Positions 12,773-24,841 of a stretch of 64,000 nucleotides of DNA are shown here, one piece after another. The notes under the pieces are model-generated. The model searched no databases, had not been told where the DNA came from, and was given only the letters and a program-made list of their open reading frames with translations. The first letter of the stretch is position 1. Each line of letters starts with the position of its first letter. Where the stretch lies: positions 49,026 to 113,025 of the forward strand of contig JASAND010027772.1 of NCBI GenBank assembly GCA_030248195.1. The letters run 5' to 3'. The position numbers and the translations under genes are program-made. The stretch comes from Trissonchulus latispiculum (lineage: Eukaryota; Nematoda; Enoplea; Enoplida; Ironidae).

Positions 12773-14371
12773 ATGGCCTGTAATAATAAAACAACGTACG
12801 GCTTGTTTCTGGATAACTCCGTTCATGTTATTCAGCATTCGTTCTATTTTGTGTTGGGCTCAGTCTGTGTGGTGGGAAGCGCTTTAGTCGTAGTCGTTGT
12901 CTGGAGGAACGCCAGCTTACACGGAAGGGCATACTATCTACTGACAGCATTGGCTGGTAAAAAGTATATGTTAAGTAATGAAGTTAATAAATAAATATTT
13001 GAGAGGTTGAATTCAATATCAAAAGAATTCAAGAGACGTGTACATGGCATGAATCGAACGCAAATTGGTTGATTGCAACTATAATACATTAGACTGCAAC
13101 TTATTGTTATTATTAAATTACAACAAATTTATTTGCATTTATTTCATTGTTTTATTAGTTTCGATTAATTACTATCAACAATTAAAAGCTAAAGATTTTA
13201 TGATAATTATATCTAAATGGACGTTTTTTAAAATTAGATCATGGCGTTTACAAGTTAAGTATTTGTAAAGAAACTGAAAACTAAGGTTGTAAGTCGGAAA
13301 ATTTTTCTTTGAGTTTAGACTTAGAGGCTAAAATTCCTAATTTCTATTCTAAAATGTTGGAAAAATATAACATGAATGAACTGTATATATTTTCCAGCAG
13401 TAAGAAAATAGAAACTTCTTGTGAACAAAAACTCCCCGAACAAAATGACTTCTGAAAGATTTTATTTGTAACCCTAAAAATTATTACATTACAATGTAAT
13501 CTTCTGCTCGTATGCAAAACCGTTTCCCCTTTCCGGAGTATTTTCTTCTGTTTTAGGCGGAGATTTCATCTACGGACTGGCCTATCTTGTGGCAGCGATT
13601 CATCGTTTGCAACATCTTTTTGCAAGATCAGACTGCAGGAGAGTATCACAGTTCGACTGCATCAAGATGATCTTTAATCCGATGTTCCTTTTCGGCGCAG
13701 AATGCAGCATGCTGATGACTTTTGTCATCAGTGTAGATCGTTTCACGGCCACAAAAGCGTTGAAACTGTACGATCAGTTGGGTACCAGATTTTCCACCAT
13801 TTGTATCGGTGCTGTCTACACTTGGTGTACAGTTTTCATCATGGCAGCATTTCTAGTGTCCTTTCTGACAAACGTTGCAGATCTCAGCACTGTGGCATGC
13901 TTTACAACAGTGGCTGTCCCTGTATGGTTTTACAGTATTCATTCCTTCATAATGATTGGAACCGGCACTGGAAGTATGCTTGTGTACAGTGTAACACTAT
14001 GCTTACTGAGAAGACGACTGCAAAGCATTGGAACTGCTACAGACTCGGCTGATGTACAAAAGGCTAAGAAAGAGCTGAAGATTACGAAAAATGTTGCCTC
14101 TGTGGTGATAACTACATTCTGCCTGGTAACTGTACCAAACCTGGTCATTATAGTCCTAAATAATTCGACACAAACTGCAGCAGTTACATCAATCATGAAA
14201 TTTGCCCCCTTTGCTTGGATCTGTACTAACCTAAATTCTGGCATAAATATTTTCATCTATTCGCTAAAATATGATGGATTTAGAAGGGGTTTGAAAAATT
14301 TGTTCAAAAAACAGGAGGGAACTTTTGACACCACTGATTTGCATCAATCAAGAGTTACTAGAGAACAGTAG
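12773..14371 (+). CDS. Rhodopsin-like seven-transmembrane receptor 1, about 332 aa
   Basis: Two coding exons: 12773-12956 and 13557-14371, joined in phase 1 within a glycine codon. Seven hydrophobic segments are visible, roughly residues 20-44, 54-76, 100-121, 141-163, 178-200, 225-247 and 262-285. The TM3 end reads DRF (122-124) where class A receptors have DRY. TM7 reads NSGINIFIY where NPxxY is usual. It is followed by a basic segment FRRGLKNLFKK typical of helix 8. Cysteines near the start of TM3 and in loop 2 (ACFTT) could make the usual disulfide. There is no long N-terminus or C-terminal tail. The style recalls nematode Srsx-like chemoreceptors, but the ligand is unknown. A strong acceptor-like ggtttcag sits one base before the ATG, so an upstream non-coding exon or spliced leader is likely. 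The paralogue at 24842-26279 has the same intron. Confidence 0.88.
12957..13556 (+). other. Intron of receptor 1
   Basis: A 600-base AT-rich intron between GT at 12957 and AG at 13555-13556. No repeat or gene is recognised in it; the short frame at 13065-13268 is not supported. Confidence 0.7.
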
Positions 14372-14541
14372 GTGTTGTTTCGAAAAGTTTAAGCCCTATC
14401 CACGATGGAGTGCTTTGTGCTTTGTCTTCTGCATTTATGTGTGCACTGGAGGCAATACTTTGTGCTTTGTGCTTAGATTGACAGTGTTATCAATGGCACT
14501 GGTGACTGGACCCTGTTTTTCCTGAACGCTCTAAGCGCTGT

Positions 14542-14547
14542 AATAAA
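14542..14547 (+). promoter_or_regulatory. Polyadenylation signal of receptor 1
   Basis: AATAAA lies 171 bases after the stop codon, in a suitable position for a short 3' UTR. Confidence 0.55.
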
Positions 14548-15294
14548 TAGTCTTGGAGAAACGTTCCCTTCAACGTAACCTTATTATATTTAACTAAATT
14601 AATGCTGAGTAATCATATCATTTCTTTTATTTCTGGTCGCATTACAATTATCATTATTAGCTTTACTATCATTAGAATTATTATTACAGTTATTATGACT
14701 CTAAGACCAATCGCGACGGTAACCTGTGTATATCATACTCCTGCATTTTTCCAAATTTGGTTCGACTTGGAAGGGTTTTTTGTCATAAAGATTGAGTCAA
14801 CAATTTTATTAAAAAGAAGAATTACTGGATTTTACGGAATCAGAGAGATTAAGCTTTCACGTTCATGTGTAATGTGCCAAATGAAGAGAGTATAACTTGC
14901 TCCAGTTTCTCCTGTGGGGCCCAGTATTAAGATGAAACGGTGAAAAGAGTTGTGAAAGGCTGCGTGCATTTAAAGAATTTGTTTGTGTTACAACTTTGGG
15001 GACTTCCCATAACCGAACCAATGTTCTAGCCTCTATTTCAGTGTCAGCTATAAGTCTAAAGTAAGTGTAAACTTCAGATTTGCTCACCTATTAAAATTGA
15101 TTTTCGCATGATCTTCCGAGGTAGCTGCGATACATCGCTGACCTTCTGTATAAGGTAGGAGCAGGTACAGATAATCTTGGAAAATCATTAAAACTGTGTA
15201 GGCCTCTAAACTTACTCCTGAAGTAATCCCTAAGTGGATAACCTAACCTGCTTACAGATATACAGCTACGACTCTCGCATCAACTAACTACAAC
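14548..15294. other. Intergenic after receptor 1
   Basis: AT-rich, with runs such as ATTATTAG and ATTATTACAG near 14640-14700. The small frames at 14602-14895 and 14863-15087 have no recognisable domain. Confidence 0.4.
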
Positions 15295-15933
15295 CAAGAG
15301 TTTATAATACGAAGAGTAAGACACTCAGCTCTTCCTATTAGAAAAAGCTTGCGAGATGCTCGAAACATTAAGGCCGAAATCTCGGGGGGCTTCTCAGCGT
15401 GTAAGCATACAACGCTGACATTTTATAAAAACGATCGTTTTCGACAAATTAAATACTATAACTTGAGCTAGAAAAACGTACAGCAATAATTTTTATATCA
15501 TTATGTTGCGTAGAACGAGATCTTTTTAATAATATAAAAATGATATAGTTCGGTTTAGGGAATCTCTTACAAAACCGGCAATAAAGCATCCTTGCCACGA
15601 AAATTTTGAGAATTTCATCATTTGTTAGAAATGACTTACGTTGTTGCTGAATTTATGAGGGATTGTTTAAACCGAACTATATAATTTTTATATCGTTAAA
15701 AAGATCTCGTTCTACGCAACATAATGATACAAAAATTATTGCTGTACGATTTCCTAGCTCAAGTTATAGTATTTAATTTGTCGAAAACGCCCGTTTTTAA
15801 AAAATGTCAGCGTTGTATGCTTACACGCTGAGAAGCCCACCCCCAAGATTTCGGCCTTAATGTTTCGAGCATCTTGCAAGCTTATTCTATTGGGAAGAGC
15901 TGAGTGTCTTACTCTTGGTATTATAAACTCTTG
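15295..15933. repeat. Foldback element 3
   Basis: Arms of about 263 bases (15295-15557 and 15668-15933) are inverted copies with few differences, around a spacer of about 110 bases. Both ends read CAAGAGTTTATAATA-like. The terminal CAAGAGT resembles the ends of foldback 2, but the arm sequence differs. No coding capacity. Confidence 0.85.
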
Positions 15934-16261
15934 CTACAACTAAAGTGTTAGTGCCGCAGCTGTTGTTGCAAAGTGAATTTGAATTCTATTACGAAAAGTA
16001 GTATAAAAAGAGGCGTTCTGGTGCAGACGAGCCTGAGTAGCTTGAGGTACCGTGACTTTACCACTATAATACTATACTGTAGAGATGGAGCGAAATATTA
16101 TTCAACTCACCGAGCACACCAACTGCAGCAGCCATTCAAAAATGAAGAACAAGACCGTGTATAATACTTTTACTGGCACTTCTTGTTGTATATGCTGTTG
16201 TTACTATTCACTGAAAAATCAAACTAGTTGGTGTTTATTCATAACTGGGAATCATCTGTCA
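15934..16261. other. Short spacer between foldback 3 and the minisatellite
   Basis: No gene recognised. The small frames 15973-16164 and 16085-16270 overlap in different frames and carry no known motif. Confidence 0.3.
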
Positions 16262-16960
16262 AGATGCTAACATGCTTACACTACACGTCAGCATGCTTAC
16301 GTGCTTACGTCAGCATGCTTAAATGCTGACGTCAGCAGGCTTACATGCTTATACGTCCGCATGCATGCATGCTTACGTCAGTTGCTTCCTTACATACATC
16401 AGCATGTTTACATGCTTACACGTCAGCATGCTTACACTACACGTCAGCATGTTTACATGCTTATGTCAGCATGCTTGCATGCTTACACGTCAACATGCTT
16501 ACATGCTTACACGTCAATATACTTACATGCTTACTTACGTCAGTTGCTTACTTACATCAGCATGTTTACATGCTTACACGTCAACATGCTTACATGCTTA
16601 CGTCAGCACGCTTACATACTTACATCAGCATCCTTACATGCTTACACGTCAACATGCTTATATGCTTACGTCTGCATGCTAGCTTGCTTACACGTCAACA
16701 TGCTTACACGCTTACACGTCAGCATACTTACATGCTTACGTCAGTTGCTTACTTACCTACATCAGCATGTTTACATGCTTACACGTCAACATGCTTACAT
16801 GCTTACGTCAGCACGTTTACATACTTACGTCAGCATCCTTACATGCTTACACGTCAACATGCTTACATGCTTACACGTCAGCGTGCTTACATGCTTACGT
16901 CAGCATACTTACATGCTTACGTCAGCGTGTTTCCGCTATCCGTCAGCATGCTACTGGTGT
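16262..16960. repeat. Minisatellite, unit 22-24 bp
   Basis: A tandem array of a unit close to CTTACACGTCAACATG plus CTTACATG, with 22- and 24-base variants and some 40-base mixed units, about 30 copies. Because the unit has no stop codon in several + frames, the array yields overlapping frames of up to 226 codons that all repeat Met-Leu-Thr/Ala-Tyr patterns. I treat these as by-products, not genes. Degenerate units continue to about 17030. Confidence 0.9.
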
Positions 16961-17030
16961 TTAATGGAAATTAAGAACTAGGAGCCATCTGTCAGCATGC
17001 ATGCTTACACCTCCGCATGCTTACAGACAT

Positions 17031-17358
17031 ATGCCTCTGCGATTTGTCAAATATATGTACATCCAATGTCAACTTATCAGAATATCTACTGACTTTTATA
17101 TCACATAGACATCTTCGCGATTTATGAAATCTGTACAAATTATGCTGCAAAGTTGGACTAAAAGAGATTATTATGAACCAAAGAAAACTGCATTTTTGCA
17201 AAGTGTGCGGTATTAGCAATGCTTGCATCACCATTCATTGCACCGTCACTCACACATGGAGAATCCGACGTACACCCTGATGATTCCGATATGGTAACCA
17301 ACGCTTCTACAGAGTCCAGAGAATCTAATCCGTCGTCTAAGTTGTCAAGCTGAAATCA
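17031..17358. other. Unassigned sequence
   Basis: No gene, RNA or repeat boundary recognised between the minisatellite and the next TIR element. Confidence 0.3.
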
Positions 17359-17572
17359 GTGCAGGTAAAGATACAGACTATAACAAAGGCAATCGCATCT
17401 TTATCCCCTCAGGGCATTTTCGACATTTCAAAATAGTCAGCTTCTAAAATTTCAATCGAAAGCAGGTTTTTAAACAAGTTTTAACAGTTTTCAAAAATGT
17501 CTATTTTGCAATTTCGAAAATGCCCTGAAGGGATTAAAATGCAATTGCCTTTATTATTGTCTGTACCTGCAC
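17359..17572. mobile_element. Small TIR element (MITE), about 214 bp
   Basis: The two halves are imperfect inverted copies of about 65 bases. They start AGTGCAGGTAAAGATACAGA and end with the matching complement at 17572. The centre is short and AT-rich. No target duplication was found, so the family is open. Confidence 0.65.
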
Positions 17573-18059
17573 TAATTTTTACTTTAATCTATTGTAACCA
17601 TTGTAATTTCCAGCAAGACATATCCTTTGTGTCCAAAAATCATCAAAAACGGACGAGTAGTTGTTACAACAGCACCTATGGGTTTCTTGTACAATTTTGG
17701 TGAAATTGATTCATAGTGTAACTGAATAATAATGCATCTGGTGCAAGTCAAGACATATAAAGTGGACGTTCAAAACTTTATTACTCCAAGAATGTCAGTT
17801 TCTAATACGAAGACGATGTGATTCCTGAATTTTGTAAGTTTGAACAGTCGCAATTAAGACATGCCTACAGACGCTGCGTCTGGCATCGGACTATTATTTG
17901 TAGTTATCGAAAAATTCCAGGCTCTCTTGCTAATATCATAGCAGCATTGTGCTTTCCGACTAATCTACTTTCTACTTAGTAGGTAGATAATCTTTCTAAT
18001 TAGGAGTAGGTCGACGTTGTCCTACCCAATTACGAGACACGGTTTTGGAGCAACTATGC

Positions 18060-18140
18060 TTAATATACATACATTTATTACATTGAATACATTACATTAC
18101 AATACATTACACTACATTATATATATATATAAAGATCAAA
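18060..18140. repeat. ACATT-type microsatellite running into (TA)n
   Basis: Repeats of TACATTACA and variants are followed by TATATATATATA. Simple sequence with no coding role. Confidence 0.7.
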
Positions 18141-18183
18141 GACTTAGGCGAGCTGTTAGATGTTTAATTATACAGGTCACCCT

Positions 18184-18534
18184 CTATAGGTTTTTCTCAA
18201 ATGTCCTCAGGGCCGGATATGAACCAACGACTAATGGATTAACAATCCACGAGGCTGGCGAGGGGGATTCTCTGAACCGGAAATGTAAGGACCTCAGTGG
18301 TATTAGCTGTCGGCGTGGTTTACTTCCGTTACGAAGAATCACGTCAAACTCATTAAGTCGGAGAATCCACGTTAGAAATGCTTTTTTATCTATATGTTGA
18401 GCACCGATTTTACGACACAAATCGATAGTGATAAATGAATGGGAGCATCCGGTATCAAAGTGAAGCAGAGCATTCTGAGGTTCAATAGTGCCATGGCACA
18501 AGCCGTCTGCAGGATTGTCAGTTCGCCCTGGCAT
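18184..18534 (-). pseudogene. Fragment of retrotransposon aspartic protease (BEL/Pao-like)
   Basis: An uninterrupted frame of 116 codons contains HFDTGCSHSFITIDLCRKIG. This fits the aspartic protease active site (D-T-G, then SFI and an L..K-G pattern) of Pao-type Gag-Pol proteins. No reverse transcriptase, integrase or LTR pair belonging to it is visible, so it is an isolated remnant. The assignment rests on one motif. Confidence 0.5.
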
Positions 18535-18793
18535 TACAGATTTGCACTACCTGTTACAGAAAAACAAATTCAGCGTCATCAGCATTCACAATCGAAGCAT
18601 ATTCGAAGCCGTGTTGGTCTGGGTTTGCCAGAGGACTGTTTCGGTCATGGCTTCCGCTTCACTCTGATCGTTTATGTGAAAGTTGGCAAAGTTCGTTCAC
18701 ATCAGGCTGCATTGTCGAAACGGCTCGAACATTGGGAATCTCTCCAAACTTCGTGAGCTTCTGAAGGAGAAAATCTATGAAACTCCGTGATAT

Positions 18794-18820
18794 CAAGAGT
18801 ACATAATAGATAAGAGTAAC
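18794..18820 (+). repeat. Solo terminus of the CAAGAGTACATAATA family
   Basis: CAAGAGTACATAATAGATAA matches the outer end of the foldback at 5740-8771. It lies about 100 bases upstream of the LTR element at 18924. Confidence 0.45.
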
Positions 18821-18923
18821 AAACTCGAATACTACTATTTACTATGAATGCTAGGCATGCTCGGTGCGTAACTCGAGAGTCCTCCGGTAACTTCAGGGAG
18901 GTCCCATTTTGCAGTGTATATGT

Positions 18924-20796
18924 TGTGAAGTTATAGCAGTCGCAAGAAACATACAAATTTGTTCAAGTTTCATAAAGTTTGGCAAACGTTCAGTGTCTTT
19001 CCAAGTCTTGTCTAAATCCATCAGTCAATTAGCTAATCTCAGAAATTATATTAAGCTTGAACATGCCAGTTGGCTGGGAATCGTTATAGAGTATGGTCGG
19101 GGATTTTCGAAGAGTAGCTTTCTGGCGGGTTTTGGGATTTTGGGGTATTTTTGTATTTTCCTACCGTATCCGGCACTTGTCACGTTCCGGACTGTGTGAA
19201 TTTCGTATTGTTTTTGGAAATTATTGTTTTGAGTCTTGTCTGGCGCATTTTGTGATTTTGACAGTAAATTTTTTTATTTTGAAATATTTCTTTCAGTTGG
19301 TTGGGGTTGACATTTTCCGACATCGCACACCACGCAGGTACCTGTGATCTTAGTCTCGTCCTAAATTCTAGGCAGACAATTCGTGCATTCCTGTTCGCAC
19401 TATTACTGCATCGCTGGCCTGCCGATGTTTGGCTCCTGGGTCTCCTTGGTAGGGGTTAGCCGGCTTAGCCTGGATTTCTGGTTGGACGGAGTCCAGTCCA
19501 ACTTTGGCATGCTGTCCAGTTTTGACTTTTCGCCGGTCCATCCTGTTGTGGCAGTCAGGCTTGGGCGTGATTCTGCTGCTGGCTTCTGGAATCTTCGATT
19601 CATGATGCGGTGCTGGGGTGAATACGGCGTTGTCCCTTCCTTCGCACACCTGTAGACACTTTCCCTCCTTCCTGTGATTTTTCTTGTTTGCATATTGTCA
19701 TCTAAGGTCTAGTGTATTTTGGTTGTGTTTTTCCTTCTATTAATTAGTTTAACAATTTACTCTAGTTTACTTTTGCATAATTTATTGCATTTACTGAATA
19801 TATGTGATTGTTCGGCAATATCTAAAAAGGTTTCAAAAAGGGTTTTCTGTTTCCTGTCCGTATAACTTCACACATCTCCAGGCCTCGTGTGGGTTTTGGG
19901 AGGCCCCTGAAGCTCCCTGTAGTAGTCTAGGTTCCCTCAGTAGGTAGTTTCTCAGTAGCTGTTTATAGTAATAAGCTGTAGTAGTTAAGTGTTGTAATAG
20001 TTGTGTTGTAGTAATTTAAATACATTGTAGTAGTGTTAATGTAAGTAGATACGTAGTAGTTATGTGTTGTATTAATGTTGGTACGTTGTCGTAATGTTAT
20101 GTAAGTAGATATGTAGTTATAATGTTGATATTGTCTCGATTCAGTTCCGAGTAGTTTTATCATCGGCCGAGTCATTTGTATAATTTTATTTGTACGTAAT
20201 TTTTAACAATAATTTTATCTTTACTAGTACGTAGGATAACTGTGGGTAACTCCATTTTACCATTATTCTAACTGTGTGTAACCTGTTTAACTGTGTGAAT
20301 CCGTCCGAGGTCGCACGGGGCCAAAAGAGGGGGTATTATGTGAAGTTAGCAGTCGCAAGAAACATACAAATTTATTAAAGTTTCATAAAGTTTGGCAAAC
20401 GTTCAGTATCTTTCCAAGTCTTGTCTAAATCCATCAGTCAATTAGCTAATCTCAGAAATTATATCAAGCTTGAACATGCAGTTGGCTGGGAATCGTTATA
20501 GAGTGTGGTCGGGGATTTTCGAAGAGTAGCTTTCTGGCGGGTTTTGGGATTTTGGGGTATTTTTGTATTTTCCTACCGTATCCGGCACTTGTCACGTTCC
20601 GGACTGTTTGAATTTCGTATTGTTTTTGGAAATTATTGTTTTGAGTCTTGTTAGGCGCATTTTGTGATTTTGACAGTAAATTGTGTTATTTTGAAATATT
20701 TCTTTCAGTTGGTTGGGGTTGACATTTTCCGACATCGCACACCACGCAGTTACCTGTGATCTTAGTCTCGTCCTAAATTCTAGGCAGACAATTCGT
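18924..20796 (+). mobile_element. Small LTR retrotransposon (TRIM-like)
   Basis: Two direct repeats of about 460 bases (18924-19384 and 20339-20796) begin TGTGAAGTTA and differ at a few per cent of sites. The internal part is only about 950 bases and codes for no Gag or Pol. A purine-rich stretch AAAAGAGGGGG lies just before the second repeat, as expected for a polypurine tract. A primer-binding site and target duplication could not be fixed. The internal section has a degenerate GTAGTA-rich tract at 19960-20170. It must have been mobilised by another element's enzymes. Confidence 0.75.
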
Positions 20797-20843
20797 TTTA
20801 TTCAATAATTCTTACAGTTTACTAACATTCGTAGACTTAAACT

Positions 20844-21806
20844 TCACAATGTCGCGTACTATCAGCCTAATCGTTCAGGCTGCCTGGTTGTACGTCCAAA
20901 CAGCCTTAAAACAGATTGCACGTACAACCAAAACTGTCACAGCAGGAGGTCTTAATCTATTATATACTTAGACATATTACATGACATTTATGCTTATGTG
21001 TACGCGCATTTATATGTTGGCACAATGAACTACAACTTAATTGCCCAAATTGACAGTGAAAATATATATAAATGAGTAATTTTAGAGAGGGAAATGGGTA
21101 TAAATCTCTTAACTACGTGCATAAATATTTAAGGAAACTACGTATGTACTGCTTTAGCTTATAAACTTAAAATTTAACAATTTTGCATTGAGAATTAAAT
21201 GAAAATGAAAACTAAAACAAAAAATGCGATTATACGTATAATTTAAGATCCAGTTTAAGAATCCCCCAAATTAGATACTGTACATAATCTTGCATTAAAG
21301 TAACCGAATGTGTACAATAATAGAACACACAGCAGGAGATATTTCTGAACAGTTTTTAACCAAAGACTAAGCTTTTGAGATTTTCAATTTTTTAAAACTA
21401 TTGGAAATCTTTTGCGTTTACGCGTCCCTAATCTTAACTGTTGATTTTCTTGACTAATAACTTTAAACTTTTGTATGGGTGCTTACTGTAATCTGATGAA
21501 TTCAAAAATTAAACAATTTGGTTAAAACTAGAAAATTTTAAAAAGCATGTTAACGTACGATTTAACATTCAAAATAAAGAATTAGCTCGATCCAATAAAG
21601 TTACTTAAAAATACGCTTCAAATACGTTTTGAACCAAAAAACTGGAAAATTGTTTAATTTTACATTGAGGACAGGTCAGAATCCCCGAAGTAATTTCCAT
21701 CACCCTTATTTCAACCTTTGAATACATTTTAATACAGATGGTCCCAATTTAGCAATTCCCCTCCAACCGAGTTTCCAAGATTCCATAAATGTTTTTGCAT
21801 TTAAGT

Positions 21807-21877
<71 letters not shown>

Positions 21878-22272
21878 CGAGTTTTCTGTGTTAGTTTTCA
21901 TTTTAATTTAATTTTCAATAAAAAATTGTCCAATTTCAAGTTTATAAGCTAAAGCCGTATACGCATGCACTTTCCTTAAAGATTTATGCACGTAGTTAAG
22001 AGATTTCTACCCAGTTCCCTCCCTAAAATTCTTCTTATATATATATATATTCACTGTCAATAAGGGGAATTAACTTGAAGTTCCTTAACCGTGCCAACAT
22101 ATATATGCGCGTACACATGTGCATAAATGTCATATGCGTAACGTCTAAGTATATAATAGATTAAGACCTCCTGCTGTGACAGTTTTGGTTGTACGTACAA
22201 TCTGTTTTAAGGCTGTTTGGACATATATACAACCAGGCAGCCTGAACGATTAGGCTGATAGTACGTGACATA
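20844..22272. repeat. Foldback element 4
   Basis: Arms of about 400 bases (20844-21245 and 21868-22272) are inverted copies. For example, GTACTATCAGCCTAATCG near 20855 returns in complement near 22240-22265. The arms are diverged. The 620-base centre is AT-rich and contains a (TA)n tract at about 21803-21875, a likely replication or assembly weak point. Confidence 0.85.
21803..21875. repeat. (TA)n microsatellite
   Basis: A nearly pure TA dinucleotide run of about 70 bases inside foldback 4. Self-complementary and able to extrude as a cruciform. Confidence 0.9.
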
Positions 22273-22515
22273 TACACCCTTTCATATAAGCGTATGTCTG
22301 CGTTAATTCTATAGTGCCTAATGAAACTGTCGTGGATTTGGATTCAATTCACATAACATCTTTTTCCTGACATCTAGATTGCCCTCATTGTTTCAGTCTC
22401 AAAGTTTGCCATTGTCCGGACTCGTTTATACTGTTACCTGCGTTCGACTATCCGTCAAACAGGCACAGCGTTAGCATCTTTGCATAACTGGCATAAACTG
22501 AAAAGCACTCTCTAA

Positions 22516-22701
22516 AGGTACATTCATCATAGTTCCAAACGCAAGCAGACGCGCGTCGACGCGCGTACGTAAGCGTCTGAATGCGTTCGTGGGCATGAAT
22601 ACGCTACAATTATTTTTAACGGTTAAAACGGCATGTTACAATCTGAGGCGTCTACGCGCGTCGACGCGCGTCTCTCTGCGTTCGCGACTATGAATGCACC
22701 T
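22516..22701. mobile_element. Harbinger-like MITE, copy 1
   Basis: Ends AGGTACATTCAT and ATGAATGCACCT are inverted repeats flanked by the 3-bp duplication TAA (22513-22515 and 22702-22704), which fits PIF/Harbinger elements (TWA target). The subterminal parts carry CpG-rich palindromes such as ACGCGCGTCGACGCGCGT. A second copy lies at 60049-60232. Confidence 0.75.
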
Positions 22702-22854
22702 TAAGCTTTTGACGTTTTAACATATTTGTGCAAGTGCATGCATGTCATCCAACAGTGTTTCCTTTTAGATTGTACTAGCATCACAGTATTATTATTAATT
22801 TTCATCCTGGGCCATGCCTACACAGTTCCGTCTCATGTACAGGCTAGGAAAAAC

Positions 22855-23260
22855 GTTATCCCCTCGCAGTGCGCAGCAAAAAGTTTTGCCAAGCGCAGCA
22901 AACGTTTGCTCCCGTCGCGAAAATTATATCCCCGCGCAGAAATGCGCCTCATTATTGTATCCAGAGCAACAAAAGTTTATCGCCGCGCAGCAAAGCGCAT
23001 CAAGCAGGCTATGGTACGCAGCAAATAGTCTCCCTCTCCCAGCAATAGTTTCCCCAGCACAGCAAAGCACAGGAAAACTTTATTCCGTGCAATAAAATTT
23101 AAACTCCAGCGCAGCAAAGCGCAGCAAAATACTGTCTCAGTCTACAAAATCTTCATTGTCGCGCAGCAAAGCATATCATAAAGACTTCTGCGCGCAACGC
23201 GCAGCAAAATATTTACCCCCGCTCAACAAAAGTTTCACCCTGCACAGCAATATTTGCCCA
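22855..23260. repeat. Degenerate GCGCAGCAAA repeat array
   Basis: The word GCGCAGCAAA or a close variant recurs about every 20-40 bases, with stretches such as AGTTTATCCCC between. Frames across it (22726-23028 and others) are repeat by-products. Confidence 0.7.
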
Positions 23261-23433
23261 ACAAAATGGGCACAACATTTCTTGGCAGGAGGCGTGGTTT
23301 TATTGGATTTCTGCTCGAAAAAACACAAATTTAGCTGAAATATTAACACGGGATTTACACTTGGGTTTTGAAAGAATGTAAGAGAAGAGACCACCTTAAT
23401 TATTAATACTACCAGGATTTTAATGATAAAATA

Positions 23434-24583
23434 TAGTAGATGCGCCCAATCTGCGTCACCTTTTGTCTACGCAAAAGGAGTGGTCACTTTGAAAATCTGT
23501 AACTTTTGAATGGCGAAATTTCATAACATAAAACTTTACAGAAGTCTCAAGTACCTCTTCTTGTACATTTCTGTAAAATTTGACTGTATTAGGTAAAGCC
23601 AATCGTAAGTTATAGCCATTTTTATGTTAAAAAATGAAATTTTTCGCTGTGAAAAGTTCATTCCCTAAAGTGCGTCGGACGCGTCCTAAAGTGCGTCATT
23701 TCAAAGTTCCTATGATTTGCATTAGAAAACCAAACTTTGAGATGCAATAACCCCTGTTTCCGACAATTTTATGCTACGAAAATTTTTTATATGGTAGTTG
23801 GGTCGTATATAAACAATATATATCAAAATCAACAAAATCTGTGATCTTCGAAAAATTTGTTAAAATGCCAGCACTGTATTATTTAAAGCGAATTTGAGTT
23901 GCAAATTAATCTATAACAATTAATAAAATGTAATTTTATGATTTAAAGCAGGAAACAACGACTTTTACTGAAAAAATAAAATGCCATAAAAACAGAGAAT
24001 TTGGTATCAGATTGCTCAGAATTATTCCTAGGATTGTGTTTTTGCACTTAGTTTTGACTTAAGTTAAGTTATAGAGCTAGTATTTGCATTTATTTGAAGC
24101 AAATTTACATGTAAAAGATACGAACGCACATTAGGGATATTTGCGCAAAAAGTTAATTTAGAGCGACGCACTTTAGGCACTGATCAGTGGTTCCAGTAAA
24201 ATCGGAATTTCTTAGTTCTAGTACGGCGAAATCAGGAATTGTTTATATTTTTGGAATCAGCAGATCCTAACGAACAATTTGGTAGCTGACACTTTAAACG
24301 TTGTTAGGTATTAAGGTTGTTAGGTGCATAAAACTGCATTTGGGACATTGCTTAAACTTTGGCGGACAACGGGTGTTTTATTCAAAGTATATTGAATTTT
24401 GTAGCATTGTGCACGGTTAAAAATTTTTTAGGAAATAATTTTTACACCATTGCATAGAGCTTGAATAGACCTGCTCAGAAATGTAAAAACTTTAGGATAT
24501 CTTCCGTTTTGTAATGCACCAGATCACTTTAAACGGCTGAGTGACGCACTTTGGGGTATGACGCACATTGGGCGAATCTACTA
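23434..24583. mobile_element. TA-flanked TIR element with AGTGCGTC motifs
   Basis: The ends TAGTAGATGCGCCCAATCTG and the matching right end are inverted repeats bounded by TA on both sides, compatible with Tc1/mariner-type insertion. The sequence TGCGTC and its complement recur at both ends and inside (for example near 23680 and 24165). No transposase frame remains, so it is non-autonomous. Confidence 0.65.
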
Positions 24584-24841
24584 TATGATCTTACCGACAC
24601 ACTTACTTTTCCTATCTTGTGCTAGTCGGAAACGGTAAGCTGAGGAACGATAGTTCGGTATAAGCTAAAGTTGTAAGCTTAAGTTGTAAGCTATGCTGAG
24701 CTAACGAAAAGTTGATTCGAAAAACGGACTTCAGATTAGTATTCAGCGACCCAGAAAACCCCAAGCAGCTTTTCAGCAAAATCGGCGACAAAAAGTCTTC
24801 GATTCTGTTTGTTCGAGAACAGTACTTGTTTCAGACTCAAA

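Noticed and set aside
13939..14256. 105-codon frame on the - strand
   Set aside because: It is antisense to receptor 1 exon 2, and the same shadow appears in receptor 2.
16301..16981. A 226-codon protein
   Set aside because: It is a translation of the 22-24 bp minisatellite. Equivalent repeat peptides occur in other + frames, so it shows repeat structure, not selection for a protein.
19368..19693. Overlapping frames as Gag of the LTR element
   Set aside because: They overlap on both strands and show no zinc knuckle or capsid-like features.
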